Shown: positions 9,517 through 19,124, counted from the first letter of the stretch. The stretch: 64,000 nt of DNA from Burkholderiales bacterium (GCA_028868995.1 JAGWTH010000005.1:1-64000); one strand, 5' to 3'. Numbers and translations are program-made. Notes: generated from the sequence alone by a model not told the origin.

Positions 9517-10568
9517 GCCGCCGCGAGTTCCCGCGCCAGTTCCGCCATGGCCTGCGGCGAGCGGTCCCGCGGTGCGATCGCGCGCGCCTGGGCGAACTGC
9601 CGGAAGTTGCGCTCGGTGGAACTGGAGTAGCCAGGGTCGTAGTGCTTCACGAGCAGCTCGCGCACCACCGGCTCGATGTCCCCCGCGCGGACCTGCGCCT
9701 GCCAGGCCCGCACCAGTTCGCGGCCGCGCAGCTGCACCAGCGCCTCCAGCCGCTGGCAGAACAGCTCCGGGTCGCGGGTGAAGAAGTCGTAGTCCTCCAT
9801 CAGCAGCCGCACCCGCTCCTCGTCGGGCAGGTCCAGGCGCAGGCAGGGGCTGGCGCGCATCGCCGCGATCAGCGCCTCGGGCACCGCCACGTTGCCGACC
9901 TTTCGGCTTTCGCTCTCGACGTAGACCGGCCGCGAGGGATCGAAGGAGCGCAGCTTCTCCCACACCAGGGTGTCGAAGCGCTTCTGCGAGGGCTGCGGCT
10001 GGCCGGGGATCAGTCCCAGCACCGAGCTGCGATGGCTGGCCAGCGCCTCCAGGTCCAGCACCTGGGCGCCGGCGGCCTCCAGGGCCTGCAGCAGGCGCGT
10101 CTTGCCCGATCCGGTGGGCCCGCACACCACCCGGTAGGACAGGCGCTGCACCAGCCCCGGCAGTTCGGCGAGGACGGCGGCGCGGAAGGCCTTGTAGCCG
10201 CCTTCCACCAGGCTGACGTGGAAGCCGATCTGGCCCAGCACCAGCGACAGCGCGCCGCTGCGCTGGCCGCCGCGCCAGCAGTACACCAGCGGCTTCCAGC
10301 CCTTGGGCTTGTCCATGACGTGCTGCTGGATGTGTCGCGCGATGTTGGCCGCGACCAGGGACGCGCCGCGCTTGCGCGCCTCGAAGGGACTGACCTGCTT
10401 GTACAGGGTGCCGACTTCGTGGCGCTGTGCGTTGTCCAGGGACGGCCAGTTGACCGCGCCGGGCAGGTGGTCCTCGGCGTACTCGTTCTCGCTGCGGGCA
10501 TCGATCACCGCGTCGAAGTCCGCCAGGCGCGCCACGGCCTCGGCGGCCGGGATGGGGCGCACGCTCAT
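9513..10568 (-). CDS. mnmH: tRNA 2-selenouridine/geranyl-2-thiouridine synthase
   Basis: MnmH (SelU, YbbB) converts 2-thiouridine at tRNA wobble position 34 to 2-selenouridine. The protein has 351 residues. The N-terminal rhodanese domain carries the catalytic Cys97 in VYCWRGGQRS. A P-loop, GPTGSGKT, lies at 150-157, and a VESESRKVG segment follows. The start ATG overlaps the stop of the upstream esterase gene (ATGA), with GAGGA as ribosome site, so the two are translationally coupled. No selD or selenocysteine gene lies in the window. Confidence 0.93.
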   Translation of the reverse strand: MSVRPIPAAEAVARLADFDAVIDARSENEYAEDHLPGAVNWPSLDNAQRHEVGTLYKQVSPFEARKRGASLVAANIARHIQQHVMDKPKGWKPLVYCWRGGQRSGALSLVLGQIGFHVSLVEGGYKAFRAAVLAELPGLVQRLSYRVVCGPTGSGKTRLLQALEAAGAQVLDLEALASHRSSVLGLIPGQPQPSQKRFDTLVWEKLRSFDPSRPVYVESESRKVGNVAVPEALIAAMRASPCLRLDLPDEERVRLLMEDYDFFTRDPELFCQRLEALVQLRGRELVRAWQAQVRAGDIEPVVRELLVKHYDPGYSSSTERNFRQFAQARAIAPRDRSPQAMAELARELAAA

Positions 10569-11209
10569 TTCAGTTGTTTCCTCAGTTCGGGCCAGACGTT
10601 GTCCAGGATGCGCGGATGCGCTTCGGCGCGCGGATGGATGCCGTCGGCCTGGAACAGCGCGCGGGCATCGGGCGCGTCGGCCACGCCGGCGAGCAGGAAG
10701 GGCACCAGGCCCGTCTTGTAGCGCTTCGCCACGTCGGCGAAGACCGCCGCGAAGCGCCGGGTGTAGTCGCTGCCGTAGTTGGGCGGCACCTGCATGCCCA
10801 CCAGCAGCACCCGGGCGCCGGCCTTCTGTGCCGCCTGCGTCATCCAGGCCAGGTTGTCCTCGGTGCTGGCCAGCGGCAGCCCGCGCAGGGCGTCGTTGGC
10901 ACCCAGCTCCAGGATCACGTGGGTCGGCTTGTGCTGGGCGAGCAGGGCGGGCAGCCGGGTGCGGCCGCCGGAGGTCGTGTCGCCGCTGATGCTGGCGTTG
11001 ACCACCTGCGCGGGGATCTTCTGCTTCGCCAGGCGCTGCTGCAGCAGGGCCACCCACCCGGTGCCCCGCTTCAGGCCATACTCGGCACTCAGGGAATCGC
11101 CCACGACCAGGATCACCGCCGGCCGGCCGGCCGCCCGCACGGCCGCCGCGCCAGCGCCGGCCAGGAGCGCGGCGATCCAGTCACGTCGCCGCCAAACATC
11201 GAACCGCAT
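10565..11209 (-). CDS. tesA: SGNH/GDSL arylesterase, TesA-like
   Basis: This 214-residue periplasmic esterase or thioesterase belongs to the SGNH family. The four blocks are visible: GDSLSAEYG with nucleophile Ser39, GDTTSGG at 76-82, GAND at 103-106, and DGIHP with Asp189 and His192. The N-terminus [11 protein letters not shown] followed by a hydrophobic stretch resembles a Tat-type signal more than a plain Sec signal. The start codon overlaps that of the divergent ybbA-like gene in the palindrome CATG at 11207-11210. The tesA/ybbA divergence is the same as in E. coli. Confidence 0.9.
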   Translation of the reverse strand: MRFDVWRRRDWIAALLAGAGAAAVRAAGRPAVILVVGDSLSAEYGLKRGTGWVALLQQRLAKQKIPAQVVNASISGDTTSGGRTRLPALLAQHKPTHVILELGANDALRGLPLASTEDNLAWMTQAAQKAGARVLLVGMQVPPNYGSDYTRRFAAVFADVAKRYKTGLVPFLLAGVADAPDARALFQADGIHPRAEAHPRILDNVWPELRKQLK

Positions 11210-11903
11210 GCCTGAATCCATCATCTCCGTCGAACATGTCCACAAGTCGGTCACCGACTCCACCGGGACCCTGGAGATTCTCCGCGATATCGATTTCTCC
11301 CTGGCGCCAAGGGAAACGGCGGCCATCGTGGGGGCGTCGGGCTCGGGCAAGAGCACGTTGCTGTCCATCATCGCGGGCCTGGACCGGCCCACGAGCGGCA
11401 CCGTGCGCCTCGCCGGCCAGGACCTGTTTGCGCTCGACGAGGATGCCCGGGCGGAACTGCGCGCCCGCCAGGTCGGCTTCGTGTTCCAGAGCTTCCAGCT
11501 GATGGGAAACCTCACCGCCCTGGAGAACGTGATGCTGCCGCTGGAGCTGGCCGGGCGGGGCGACGCCCGCAAGTCCGCCACCGAGATGCTCGCGCGCGTG
11601 GGCCTGGCCGAGCGGCTCGGGCACTATCCGCGGGTGCTCTCCGGCGGGGAACAGCAGCGGGTGGCCCTGGCGCGGGCCTTCGTGGTGCATCCCGCCGTGC
11701 TGCTGGCGGACGAGCCCACGGGCAGCCTGGACTTCGCCACCGGCGAGCGCGTGATGAACCTGATGTTCGACCTGAACCGGGAGCAGGGCACGACCCTGGT
11801 GCTGGTGACCCACGACCGCGCCATCGCCGGGCGCTGCGAGCGCCGCATCACCATCGACGCCGGGCGCATCGCGGCCGACGAGCGTGCCGGCGCGCCCGGA
11901 TAA
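11208..11903 (+). CDS. ybbA: ABC transporter ATP-binding protein, YbbA/LolD type
   Basis: This 231-residue ABC ATPase has Walker A GASGSGKS at 42-49, Q-loop FVFQSFQL, signature LSGGEQQ and Walker B VLLADEP with a downstream VTHD. The sequence class is that of MacB/LolD/FtsE-like ATPases acting with FtsX-type permeases. In E. coli its counterpart pairs with the permease YbbP, but here the next gene is rlmB and no permease is adjacent. The start overlaps the divergent esterase start. No Shine-Dalgarno is obvious. Confidence 0.88.
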   Translation: MPESIISVEHVHKSVTDSTGTLEILRDIDFSLAPRETAAIVGASGSGKSTLLSIIAGLDRPTSGTVRLAGQDLFALDEDARAELRARQVGFVFQSFQLMGNLTALENVMLPLELAGRGDARKSATEMLARVGLAERLGHYPRVLSGGEQQRVALARAFVVHPAVLLADEPTGSLDFATGERVMNLMFDLNREQGTTLVLVTHDRAIAGRCERRITIDAGRIAADERAGAPG

Positions 11904-11910
11904 TCGGGGC

Positions 11911-12645
11911 ATGTCCTCCCCCAAAGTCCTGTTCGGCTTCCACGCGGTCGGCGTGCGCCTGCGCACCGCCCCCAAGACCATCCTCGAGCTGTACGTGGAC
12001 GCCACGCGCAAGGATGCGCGCATGCGCCAGTTCCTGCAGAAGGCGCAGGAGGCCGGCCTGCGCCCCATCGAGGCCGACGGCCTGCGGCTGGCGCGGCTGG
12101 CCGGCAGCGCCGGGCACCAGGGGGTGGTGGCGCGGGTGGAGCCGCTGCCGGTGACCACCTCGCTGGATGACCTGCTCGATGGCCTCGCGGTGCCGCCGCT
12201 GCTGCTGGTGCTCGATGGCGTGACCGATCCGCACAACCTGGGCGCCTGCCTGCGCGTGGCCGACGGCGCCGGGGCCCATGCGGTGATCGCGCCCAAGGAC
12301 CATGCCGTCGGCATCAATGCCACGGTGGCCAAGGTGGCTAGCGGCGCGGCCGAGACCGTGCCGTATTTCATGGTCACCAACCTCGCGCGCACCCTGGGCG
12401 AACTGAAGGAGCGCAACATCTGGTGCCTGGGCCTGAGCGACGAGGCCACCCAGTCCCTGTATCAGGCCGACCTCCAGGGGCCGACCGCATTGGTGATGGG
12501 CGCGGAGGGCACGGGCCTGCGCCAGCTCACGCGCAAGACCTGCGACGCGCTGGTGTCCATCCCGATGCTGGGCGCGGTGGAAAGCCTGAACGTCTCGGTG
12601 GCCAGCGGCATCTGCCTGTACGAGGCCGTGCGGCAGCGCCTGTGA
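11911..12645 (+). CDS. rlmB: 23S rRNA 2'-O-methyltransferase RlmB
   Basis: This SpoU/TrmH-family SPOUT methyltransferase has 244 residues. It has the N-terminal substrate-binding domain ([11 protein letters not shown]) and the three knot motifs: [31 protein letters not shown] and [15 protein letters not shown]. RlmB methylates G2251 of 23S rRNA. A GATAAT at 11899-11904 lies six bases before the ATG, and only a weak GGGG could act as ribosome site, so the transcript may be leaderless. Confidence 0.93.
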   Translation: MSSPKVLFGFHAVGVRLRTAPKTILELYVDATRKDARMRQFLQKAQEAGLRPIEADGLRLARLAGSAGHQGVVARVEPLPVTTSLDDLLDGLAVPPLLLVLDGVTDPHNLGACLRVADGAGAHAVIAPKDHAVGINATVAKVASGAAETVPYFMVTNLARTLGELKERNIWCLGLSDEATQSLYQADLQGPTALVMGAEGTGLRQLTRKTCDALVSIPMLGAVESLNVSVASGICLYEAVRQRL

Positions 12646-12688
12646 TGGCAGGGGGCGTGCGCCCGCGGCCGCTGGCGGCGCGGCGCAT

Positions 12689-13264
12689 TCAGATCCAGCC
12701 GAACCAGCCGAGCAGTGCGCCGGCGCCCAGCAGCCACAGCAGGTGGACGCGGGTGCGCCAGACGATCAGGGCGGTCACCAGGGTCAGGGCCCAGGAACGC
12801 CAGTGGGACAGGGCGTAGCCCTCGCCGGTGGCGAGGATCCAGCCGGTGGACAGCAGCAGCGCCACCACCACCGGCGCCATGCCCTGCTTGAAGGCGCGCA
12901 CCGCCCGCAGCTCGCGGTTGCGGTGGCTCCATTGCGACGTGAGGTAGACCAGCAAGGAGCTCGGAAGCATGATGCCGCTCATGCAGAGCACCATGCCGAG
13001 CGCCGCCGTCCACAGGCTGCCGGCATTGAGGCCCACGTTCCAGCCCATGAGGGCGTTGAACAGGACGTTCGGGCCGGGCGCGGCCTGGGCGATGGCGATC
13101 GAGGCGCTGAACTGCGGGTCGGTGAGCCAGGCCTTCTCGTCGACCAGGAAGCGGTGCATGTCGGGTGCCGTGGTGATCGCGCCGCCCACGCACAGCAAGG
13201 ACAGGGTGGCATAGTGCAGGAACAGCGCCAGCCAGTCGGATGCGTGCAGCACGATCGGGTTCAT
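12689..13264 (-). CDS. Chromate transporter, single CHR domain (second of a pair)
   Basis: This 191-residue membrane protein is a half-size member of the ChrA/CHR family. It has a GGAITTAP segment after the first helix and AQAAPGPNVLF, the PGPN signature, then several hydrophobic helices. Two complementary half-size CHR proteins are expected to form one antiporter, exporting chromate or a related anion. Its start codon overlaps the stop of the other CHR gene (ATGA), consistent with a heterodimer made in equal amounts. Substrate is inferred from family only. Confidence 0.85.
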   Translation of the reverse strand: MNPIVLHASDWLALFLHYATLSLLCVGGAITTAPDMHRFLVDEKAWLTDPQFSASIAIAQAAPGPNVLFNALMGWNVGLNAGSLWTAALGMVLCMSGIMLPSSLLVYLTSQWSHRNRELRAVRAFKQGMAPVVVALLLSTGWILATGEGYALSHWRSWALTLVTALIVWRTRVHLLWLLGAGALLGWFGWI

Positions 13265-13848
13265 CGCTCCAGCCTCCGGTAGACCGCGACGCAGCCGATC
13301 GCACCCAGGCCCAGGAGCACCCAGGCCAGCGGCAGGCGCAGCCAGGCGATGGCCACGAAGGCGGCGATTCCCAGGGCCGTGGACAGGGACACGCCCATCA
13401 GGTTCTTGTGCAGCGCCGGCAGCAGCTTCAAGCCGGTGGCGGCGATCAGGCCCGCGGCTACCGCGCCCATGCCGCGCAGCGCGCCCGCGACGTGCGGGTT
13501 GGCGGCGTACTGCGCGTAGACCAGGGCCAGCGCCAGCACCACCAGCAGCGGGCAGGTGAGCAGGCCCGCGAGGGCCACCAGCGCGCCGCGCCAGCCGAAG
13601 TAGCGCGCGCCCAGGGTGATGCCGAGGTTGACCACGTTGGGCCCGGGCATGATCTGCGCGACGGCCCATTCCTCGATGAACTCCTCCTTGGTCATCCAAC
13701 CCTTCTTTTCCACCAGCTCGCGCTGCACCACGGCCAGCACGCCGCCGAAGCCCTGCAGGGCCATCCAGGTGAAGGAGAGGAACAGGTCGGTGAGGTTCTC
13801 CGGCCGGGCGGAAGCCGGCGCCGAAGGCGCTTCGGGGGAGGGGGCCAT
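13261..13848 (-). CDS. Chromate transporter, single CHR domain (first of a pair)
   Basis: This 195-residue half-size CHR protein has a polar Pro/Ala/Ser-rich N-terminus (about 20 residues). The segments FGGVLAVVQRELVEKKGW and AQIMPGPNVVNLG are the two CHR signatures. Hydrophobic helices follow. It lies 8 bp after the EamA gene and overlaps the second CHR gene, as the third gene of a four-gene operon. Confidence 0.86.
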   Translation of the reverse strand: MAPSPEAPSAPASARPENLTDLFLSFTWMALQGFGGVLAVVQRELVEKKGWMTKEEFIEEWAVAQIMPGPNVVNLGITLGARYFGWRGALVALAGLLTCPLLVVLALALVYAQYAANPHVAGALRGMGAVAAGLIAATGLKLLPALHKNLMGVSLSTALGIAAFVAIAWLRLPLAWVLLGLGAIGCVAVYRRLER

Positions 13849-13856
13849 GCGCGCGA

Positions 13857-14753
13857 TTATCCGGGCCCTGGCTGTCTGCTGCCCGACGCGGGGCGGGTGG
13901 CCAGCCACAGGCCCAGGGCGATCAGCGCCAGCGCGGCGAGCATCCGGGGCGCCAGGCGCTCGCCCAGGAAGGCCCAGCCCAGGAGGGCAGCGGTGACCGG
14001 GTTGAGCGCGAGGAACACGGTCACCCGGGTGGGCGGCTCGTGCTTCAGCGCGTAAAGCCAGCAGAAGTAGCCGACGCCGCTGGAAAGGCCGACGAAGCTC
14101 ACCGCGGCCCACGCGGCGGGCGACAGGCTTCGTACCCGGTGAGGCCAGTCCTCGCCCAATGCGATGACGGCGAGGAACAGCACCGAGGCCAGCATCGCGA
14201 AGGCGGAGACCGGCACCGTGGGATAGCGCCGCAGGTAGGGCCGGTACAGCACGCTGCACAGCGCCCCGACGCCGGCGGAGGCGAGCACCGCGGCCTCGCC
14301 CCACCAGGAGGAGCCGGTCCCGGCTTCCAGCTTGGGTGCCAGCGGCAACGCGACGCCGGCGATCGACAGCAGCACGCCGGCCAGCAGCGCCGGCGTCAGG
14401 CGTTCGCTTCCCAGGGCGGCCGACAGCAGCAGCGTCAGCAGGGGGAACAGGCCGAACAGCAGGGCCGCGGGCGCGGCCGGGACGGTGCGCAGGCCCCAGT
14501 TCAGCAGGGCGACCAGGATGCCGAACTGGCCCGTGCCGAGCGCCGCCATCGCAGCCAGGTCGCGCGCGGGCGGCATGCGCGGCAGCCGCCGCAGCGTGGG
14601 CAGGGCGAAGGGCAGCAGGCACAGGAAGCCGATCGCGTAGCGCAGCATGGCCAGGGTCAGGGGCGGCACCTCGCCCACCGCGAAGCGCGAGACGACGATC
14701 GCGGCGCCCACCTGCACGCCGGCGGCCGCCGCGGCGAGCAGGGCAGGGTTCAG
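13857..14753 (-). CDS. EamA/DMT-family transporter
   Basis: This protein of about 298 residues has ten predicted membrane helices arranged as two EamA repeats. The second-repeat signature (VGYFCWLYALKH followed by LALNPVTAALLGW) is clear. DMT exporters move small metabolites or drugs, and the substrate is unknown. No ATG, GTG or TTG lies upstream in frame. The family N-terminus begins at a CTG (14753-14751) that overlaps the preceding TGA as CTGA. A GTG a few codons later would cut the first helix. It is coupled to the MarR-GNAT gene. Confidence 0.83.
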   Translation of the reverse strand: MNPALLAAAAAGVQVGAAIVVSRFAVGEVPPLTLAMLRYAIGFLCLLPFALPTLRRLPRMPPARDLAAMAALGTGQFGILVALLNWGLRTVPAAPAALLFGLFPLLTLLLSAALGSERLTPALLAGVLLSIAGVALPLAPKLEAGTGSSWWGEAAVLASAGVGALCSVLYRPYLRRYPTVPVSAFAMLASVLFLAVIALGEDWPHRVRSLSPAAWAAVSFVGLSSGVGYFCWLYALKHEPPTRVTVFLALNPVTAALLGWAFLGERLAPRMLAALALIALGLWLATRPASGSRQPGPG

Positions 14754-15676
14754 AGCGCCAGCTCCCAGGTCTCGCTGACCAGTTCCTGCCCGAAGGCCTC
14801 GTTCGCCTCGCTCGCCTTGAGGACGAAGCCGCGCGACGCGTAGATCGCCCGCGCTGCGATGAGGTTGCTCTGGGTCCACAGCACCAGCCGGCGGTAGCCT
14901 GCCGCCCGCGCGAAGGCGACGCAGGTGTCGGTGAGCCGGCCGCCCAGGCCCAGGCCGCGCGCCTCGGGTCGCAGGATCAGCAGCCGCAGCTGCGCGACGG
15001 TGGGCGACTTGCGCACCAGGAACACGCAGCCGGCGCGCTCGCCGTCGACCTCGGCGATCCAGCCCTTCTCGTGGGCGGGGTCGAAGCGGCGGATGAACGT
15101 CGCGGCGATCTCGGCCACCAGCGCCTCGAAGGTCCAGTCGAAGCCATATTCCCGGGCGTAAAGCTCGCCGTGGGCCTGCACCACCCACCCCATGTCGCCG
15201 GGGGCCGGGTCGCGCAGCACGATCCGGCGCTGGGAGGCCGCGGAGGGCTCCAGCAGCCGGTGGACGGTCTCCAGGGCCTGGATCAGGCGCGGGCGATCCG
15301 CCCGCGGCACCGTGGCGAGCAGGGCCGCGGTCTCGTCGCGCGACTTCTGCTGCAGCGGCGCGAAGGTGGCGTAGCCCTCCTCGGTCAGCCGCAGCATCTG
15401 CTGGCGGGCGTCGTGCGGGGCGGGCTCGCGGGCGATCCAGCCGCGGTCCTCGAAGCGGCGCAGGATGCGGCTGAGGTAGCCCGCATCCAGCTGCAGCTCG
15501 CGCACGAGGTCGCGGGCGGCCAGCGGCGGCCGGTGCGCCAGCTCGTACAGGACGCGCACCTCGGTGAGGGTGAAGTCCGAGTCGAGGTAGCGACGCAGCA
15601 CGCCGATGCGCTGCGTGTAGAAACGGTTGAAGGCGCGGACCGCCTTGACCTGGGATTTTGCGACCGGGGGTGCCAT
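14750..15676 (-). CDS. MarR-family regulator fused to GNAT acetyltransferase
   Basis: This 308-residue two-domain protein has a MarR winged helix at about residues 5-145, with LTEVRVLYELAHRPP, DLVRELQLDAGYLSRILRR and a GWIAREP wing. A GNAT domain follows at about 155-305, with the acetyl-CoA loop RPEARGLGLGGRL and an ARAIYASRGF segment. Such fusions are widespread, and substrates are mostly unknown. As first gene of an operon with an EamA exporter and a CHR pair, it probably senses a compound that it may also acetylate, and controls export genes. That is inference from position. Confidence 0.87.
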   Translation of the reverse strand: MAPPVAKSQVKAVRAFNRFYTQRIGVLRRYLDSDFTLTEVRVLYELAHRPPLAARDLVRELQLDAGYLSRILRRFEDRGWIAREPAPHDARQQMLRLTEEGYATFAPLQQKSRDETAALLATVPRADRPRLIQALETVHRLLEPSAASQRRIVLRDPAPGDMGWVVQAHGELYAREYGFDWTFEALVAEIAATFIRRFDPAHEKGWIAEVDGERAGCVFLVRKSPTVAQLRLLILRPEARGLGLGGRLTDTCVAFARAAGYRRLVLWTQSNLIAARAIYASRGFVLKASEANEAFGQELVSETWELAL

Positions 15677-15726
15677 GCCCCAGTGTCGTCGAGATACTTG
15701 CCGGAGTCAACGATCCGGCGGTCCGG

Positions 15727-17868
15727 TCACCACCGGGGCTCGAACCGGCGGATCGCTTCTTTCACCTGGGGGGCCACCACGAAGCCGGGGCCGTATTTCG
15801 AGGCCAGGACCTCCGCGCGGTGCAGGAAGGCATCGATTCCCGTGCCGTAGATGAACTGCAGGGCGCCGCCGGTCCACCCGGGGAAGCCGATGCCGAAGAT
15901 GGAGCCGATATTGGCGTCGTGCACGCTGGTGAGCACGCCCTCGGCCAGGCAGCGGGCCGTCTCGATGGCCTGGCGGACCAGGAGCCGGTCCTTCAGGTCC
16001 TGCAGGTCCCAGGCGGCATCGGGCTTCTCGAAGCGCTTCTTCAGTTCCGGCCAGAGAAATTTCTTCCCGCCCTGCGGGTATTCGTAGAAGCCGGCGCCGG
16101 CCGCGCGGCCGTTGCGGTCGAACTCCTTGACCATGCGCTCGACCAGCAGCTCGCCCGGCGAGGCGACGTAGGTCCCGCCCTCGGCGCGGAGGTCGGCGCG
16201 GGTCTGGTCCAGCACGTGCACGGACAGCGACAGCGCGGTCTCGTCCAGCACCGCCAGCGGCCCCACCGGCATGCCGGCCTGCAGGCCGGCCTGTTCGACC
16301 ACGGCCGCGGGGATGCCCTCGCCGACCATGGCCGCGCCTTCCATCACGAAGGTGCCGAACACGCGGCTGGTGAAGAAGCCGCGCGAGTCGTTCACCACGA
16401 TCGGGATCTTGCCGAGTGCCTGCACGTAGTCGAAGGCCCGCGCCACCGTCTCGTCGTCGGTGGCCTGGCCGCGGATGATCTCCACCAGCTTCATCTTGTC
16501 CACCGGGCTGAAGAAGTGGATGCCGACGAATTTCTGCGGCCGGGCGCTCGCCTTGGCCAGCCCGGTGATGGGCAGGGTGGAGGTGTTGCTGGCGAAGAAG
16601 CCGTCCGGCGCCAGCCGGCCTTCCGCCTCCTGCGTCACTTTCGCCTTCAGCTCCCGGTTCTCGAACACCGCCTCGATGATCAGGTCGCAGCCCGCGAGGT
16701 CCTGCGCCGACTCGGTGGGCGTGATGCGCGCCAGCAGCGCCTGCTGGTCGTGCGGGCTCATGCGGCCCTTGTCGACGCGCGGCTGGGTGATCTTCACGGA
16801 ATAGGCCTTGCCGGCCTCGGCCTTGGCGAGCGAGACGTCCTTGAGCACCGTGGCGATGCCGCGGCTGGCCTGGGCGTAGGCGATGCCTCCGCCCATCATG
16901 CCGGCCCCCAGGATGCCGACCTTCGCCGGCCGGTACTTCCCCTCCCACTTCGGACGCGACTGGCCGGACTTGATCGCGTTCATGTTGAAGAAGAAGGTGT
17001 TGATCATGTTCTTCGCCACCGGCGACACGATCAGCTTGGCGAGGTAGCGGCTCTCGATGCGCAGCGCGGTGTCGAAGTCCACCTGGGCGCCCTCGACCAT
17101 CGAGGCGAGCGCGTATTCGGGGGCCGGATAGAGGCCCCGCGTCTTCTGCTTCAGCACCGCGGGCGCGACGGTGAGCATGCCGGCGATCTTGGGGTTCGCG
17201 GGCGTGCCGCCCGGCATGCGGTAGTCCTTGGCGTCCCAGGGCTGCTGTGCCTGGGGATTCGCTGCGATCCAGGCCAGCGCCGCGGGCCGCAGGGCGGCGG
17301 CATCGGGCACCAGCTCGTGCACCAGGCCCAGCTCCAGCGCCTCGCGCGGCGCGAACAGCTTGCTCTCCAGGATGTAGGGCTGCGCGCCCATCAGGCCCAG
17401 CAGGCGGACCATCTTGGTGATGCCCGAGGCGCCCGGGATCAGGCCCAGCGTGATCTCCGGCAGGCCGAACTGGATCTTCGGGTGGTCGATCGCGATGCGA
17501 TGGTGCGCGGCGAGCGCCACTTCCCAGCCCCCGCCCAGCGCCGCGCCGTTGAGGCAGGCCACCACCGGCTTGCCCAGGGTCTCCAGCGTGCGGAAGTTCT
17601 TCTTGACCTGCTCGATCTCGCGGAACACGTTGGGGCCGTCCTGCGGCTGCAGGCGCATCGTGCCCTTGAGGTCGGCGCCCGCGAAGAAGGTGCTCTTGGC
17701 CGAGGCGAGCACGATGCCGCGGATCGCGTCCCGGTCCTTCAGCATCTGCTGCACGGCGGCGGTCAGGTCTTCCTGCCACTGCAGGCACATGGTGTTGACC
17801 GGCGAGCCGGGCTCGTCGAAGGTGAGGGTGGCGATGCCGTCGGCGAGTTCGTAGCGGATCGTTTTCAT
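15727..17868 (-). CDS. fadB: Fatty-acid oxidation multienzyme (enoyl-CoA hydratase / 3-hydroxyacyl-CoA dehydrogenase)
   Basis: This 713-residue bifunctional beta-oxidation enzyme combines two domains. The N-terminal crotonase domain (about 1-190) has the oxyanion segment NGAALGGGWE with Glu116 and a second catalytic Glu138 in LPEITLGLIPG. The dehydrogenase starts at about 315 with the NAD motif GAGMMGGG at 321-328. HFFSPVDKMKLVEI and the C-terminal 3HCDH domain follow. It hydrates enoyl-CoA and oxidises 3-hydroxyacyl-CoA. The ATG lies 4 bp after the thiolase stop with no good Shine-Dalgarno, so coupling to the thiolase is likely. The gene could equally be called fadJ-like. Confidence 0.92.
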   Translation of the reverse strand: MKTIRYELADGIATLTFDEPGSPVNTMCLQWQEDLTAAVQQMLKDRDAIRGIVLASAKSTFFAGADLKGTMRLQPQDGPNVFREIEQVKKNFRTLETLGKPVVACLNGAALGGGWEVALAAHHRIAIDHPKIQFGLPEITLGLIPGASGITKMVRLLGLMGAQPYILESKLFAPREALELGLVHELVPDAAALRPAALAWIAANPQAQQPWDAKDYRMPGGTPANPKIAGMLTVAPAVLKQKTRGLYPAPEYALASMVEGAQVDFDTALRIESRYLAKLIVSPVAKNMINTFFFNMNAIKSGQSRPKWEGKYRPAKVGILGAGMMGGGIAYAQASRGIATVLKDVSLAKAEAGKAYSVKITQPRVDKGRMSPHDQQALLARITPTESAQDLAGCDLIIEAVFENRELKAKVTQEAEGRLAPDGFFASNTSTLPITGLAKASARPQKFVGIHFFSPVDKMKLVEIIRGQATDDETVARAFDYVQALGKIPIVVNDSRGFFTSRVFGTFVMEGAAMVGEGIPAAVVEQAGLQAGMPVGPLAVLDETALSLSVHVLDQTRADLRAEGGTYVASPGELLVERMVKEFDRNGRAAGAGFYEYPQGGKKFLWPELKKRFEKPDAAWDLQDLKDRLLVRQAIETARCLAEGVLTSVHDANIGSIFGIGFPGWTGGALQFIYGTGIDAFLHRAEVLASKYGPGFVVAPQVKEAIRRFEPRW

Positions 17869-17872
17869 GGAT

Positions 17873-19078
17873 TCAGATGCGTTCGACGATGGTGGCGATG
17901 CCCATGCCGCCGCCCACGCACAGCGTGGCCAGCCCGTAGCGCAACTGGCGCCGGTGCAGCTCGTCGACGAGCGTATTGAGGATCATCGCTCCGGTGGCGC
18001 CCAGCGGGTGGCCCATGGCGATCGCGCCGCCGTTGACGTTGACCTTCTCGTGCGGCACGCCCATTTCCTTCATGAACTTCATGGGCACGGCGGCGAAGGC
18101 CTCGTTCACCTCGAACAGGTCGATCTGGTCGACGGTCATGCCGGCCTTGGCGAGCGCCTTGCGGCTGGCGGGCATGGGGCCGGTCAGCATGATGGTGGGG
18201 TCCGCGCCGGACAGGGCCGCGGCCACGATGCGCGCACGGGGCGTGAAGCCGTGCGCCTTGCCTGCGGCCTCGCTGCCGATCAGCACGGCCGCGGCGCCGT
18301 CGACGATGCCCGAGGAGTTCCCTGCGTGGTGGACGTGATCGATGCGCTCCACCTGCGGATAGCGGCCGATGGCCACCTGGTCGAAGCCCATGGCGCCCAG
18401 CTGCTCGAAGGCGGGCTTCAGCGAGGCCAGGCCTTCCATCGTGGTGCGCGGCTTGATGAACTCGTCGTGGTCCAGGATCACCTGGTCGAGGAAATCCTTG
18501 ACCGGCACCACGCTGCCGGCGAAGAAACCGGCCTCGCGCGCCCGGGCGGCGCGCTGCTGCGATTCCAGCGCGAAGGCGTCGACGTCCTCGCGCGAGAAGC
18601 CCTCCAGGGTGGCGATCAGGTCGGCGCCGATGCCCTGCGGCACGAAGGCGGTGGCCGAGTTGGTCTCCGGGTCCTGCGCCCAGGCGCCGCCGTCCGAGCC
18701 GATCGGCACGCGGCTCATGCTCTCGACGCCGCCGGCCACCACCAGGTCCTCCCAGCCGGAGCGCACCTTCTGGGCGGCGAGGTTGACCGCCTCCAGGCCC
18801 GAGGCGCAGAAGCGGTTGAGCTGCACGCCGCTGCAGCGCCAGTCCCAGCCGGCCTTGAGCGCCGCCACCTTGGCGATCACCGAACCCTGCTCGCCGATGG
18901 GGGAGACCACGCCCATCACCACGTCGTCGACCTGGCCCGTGTCGAAGTCGTTGCGCCGCTGAAGCTCGGCCAGCAGGCCGGCCAGCAGGTTGACCGGCTT
19001 GACTTCGTGCAGGCTGCCGTCCTTCTTCCCCTTGCCGCGCGGGGTGCGGATGGCGTCGTAGACATAGGCTTCGGGCAT
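17873..19078 (-). CDS. fadA: Acetyl-CoA C-acyltransferase (thiolase)
   Basis: This 401-residue thiolase cleaves 3-ketoacyl-CoA to acetyl-CoA and a shortened acyl-CoA. The catalytic residues are in place: Cys91 in [11 protein letters not shown], His357 in [10 protein letters not shown] and Cys387 in LCVGGGMG. The start ATG at 19078 has AGGAGAG upstream. It is the first gene of a two-gene beta-oxidation operon with the multienzyme downstream. It diverges from an acyl-CoA dehydrogenase, and a candidate operator lies between them. Confidence 0.93.
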   Translation of the reverse strand: MPEAYVYDAIRTPRGKGKKDGSLHEVKPVNLLAGLLAELQRRNDFDTGQVDDVVMGVVSPIGEQGSVIAKVAALKAGWDWRCSGVQLNRFCASGLEAVNLAAQKVRSGWEDLVVAGGVESMSRVPIGSDGGAWAQDPETNSATAFVPQGIGADLIATLEGFSREDVDAFALESQQRAARAREAGFFAGSVVPVKDFLDQVILDHDEFIKPRTTMEGLASLKPAFEQLGAMGFDQVAIGRYPQVERIDHVHHAGNSSGIVDGAAAVLIGSEAAGKAHGFTPRARIVAAALSGADPTIMLTGPMPASRKALAKAGMTVDQIDLFEVNEAFAAVPMKFMKEMGVPHEKVNVNGGAIAMGHPLGATGAMILNTLVDELHRRQLRYGLATLCVGGGMGIATIVERI

Positions 19079-19124
19079 GGCATTTCTCTCCTGGGGCGGG
19101 CCGACCGGGCAGTATAGGCATTGC

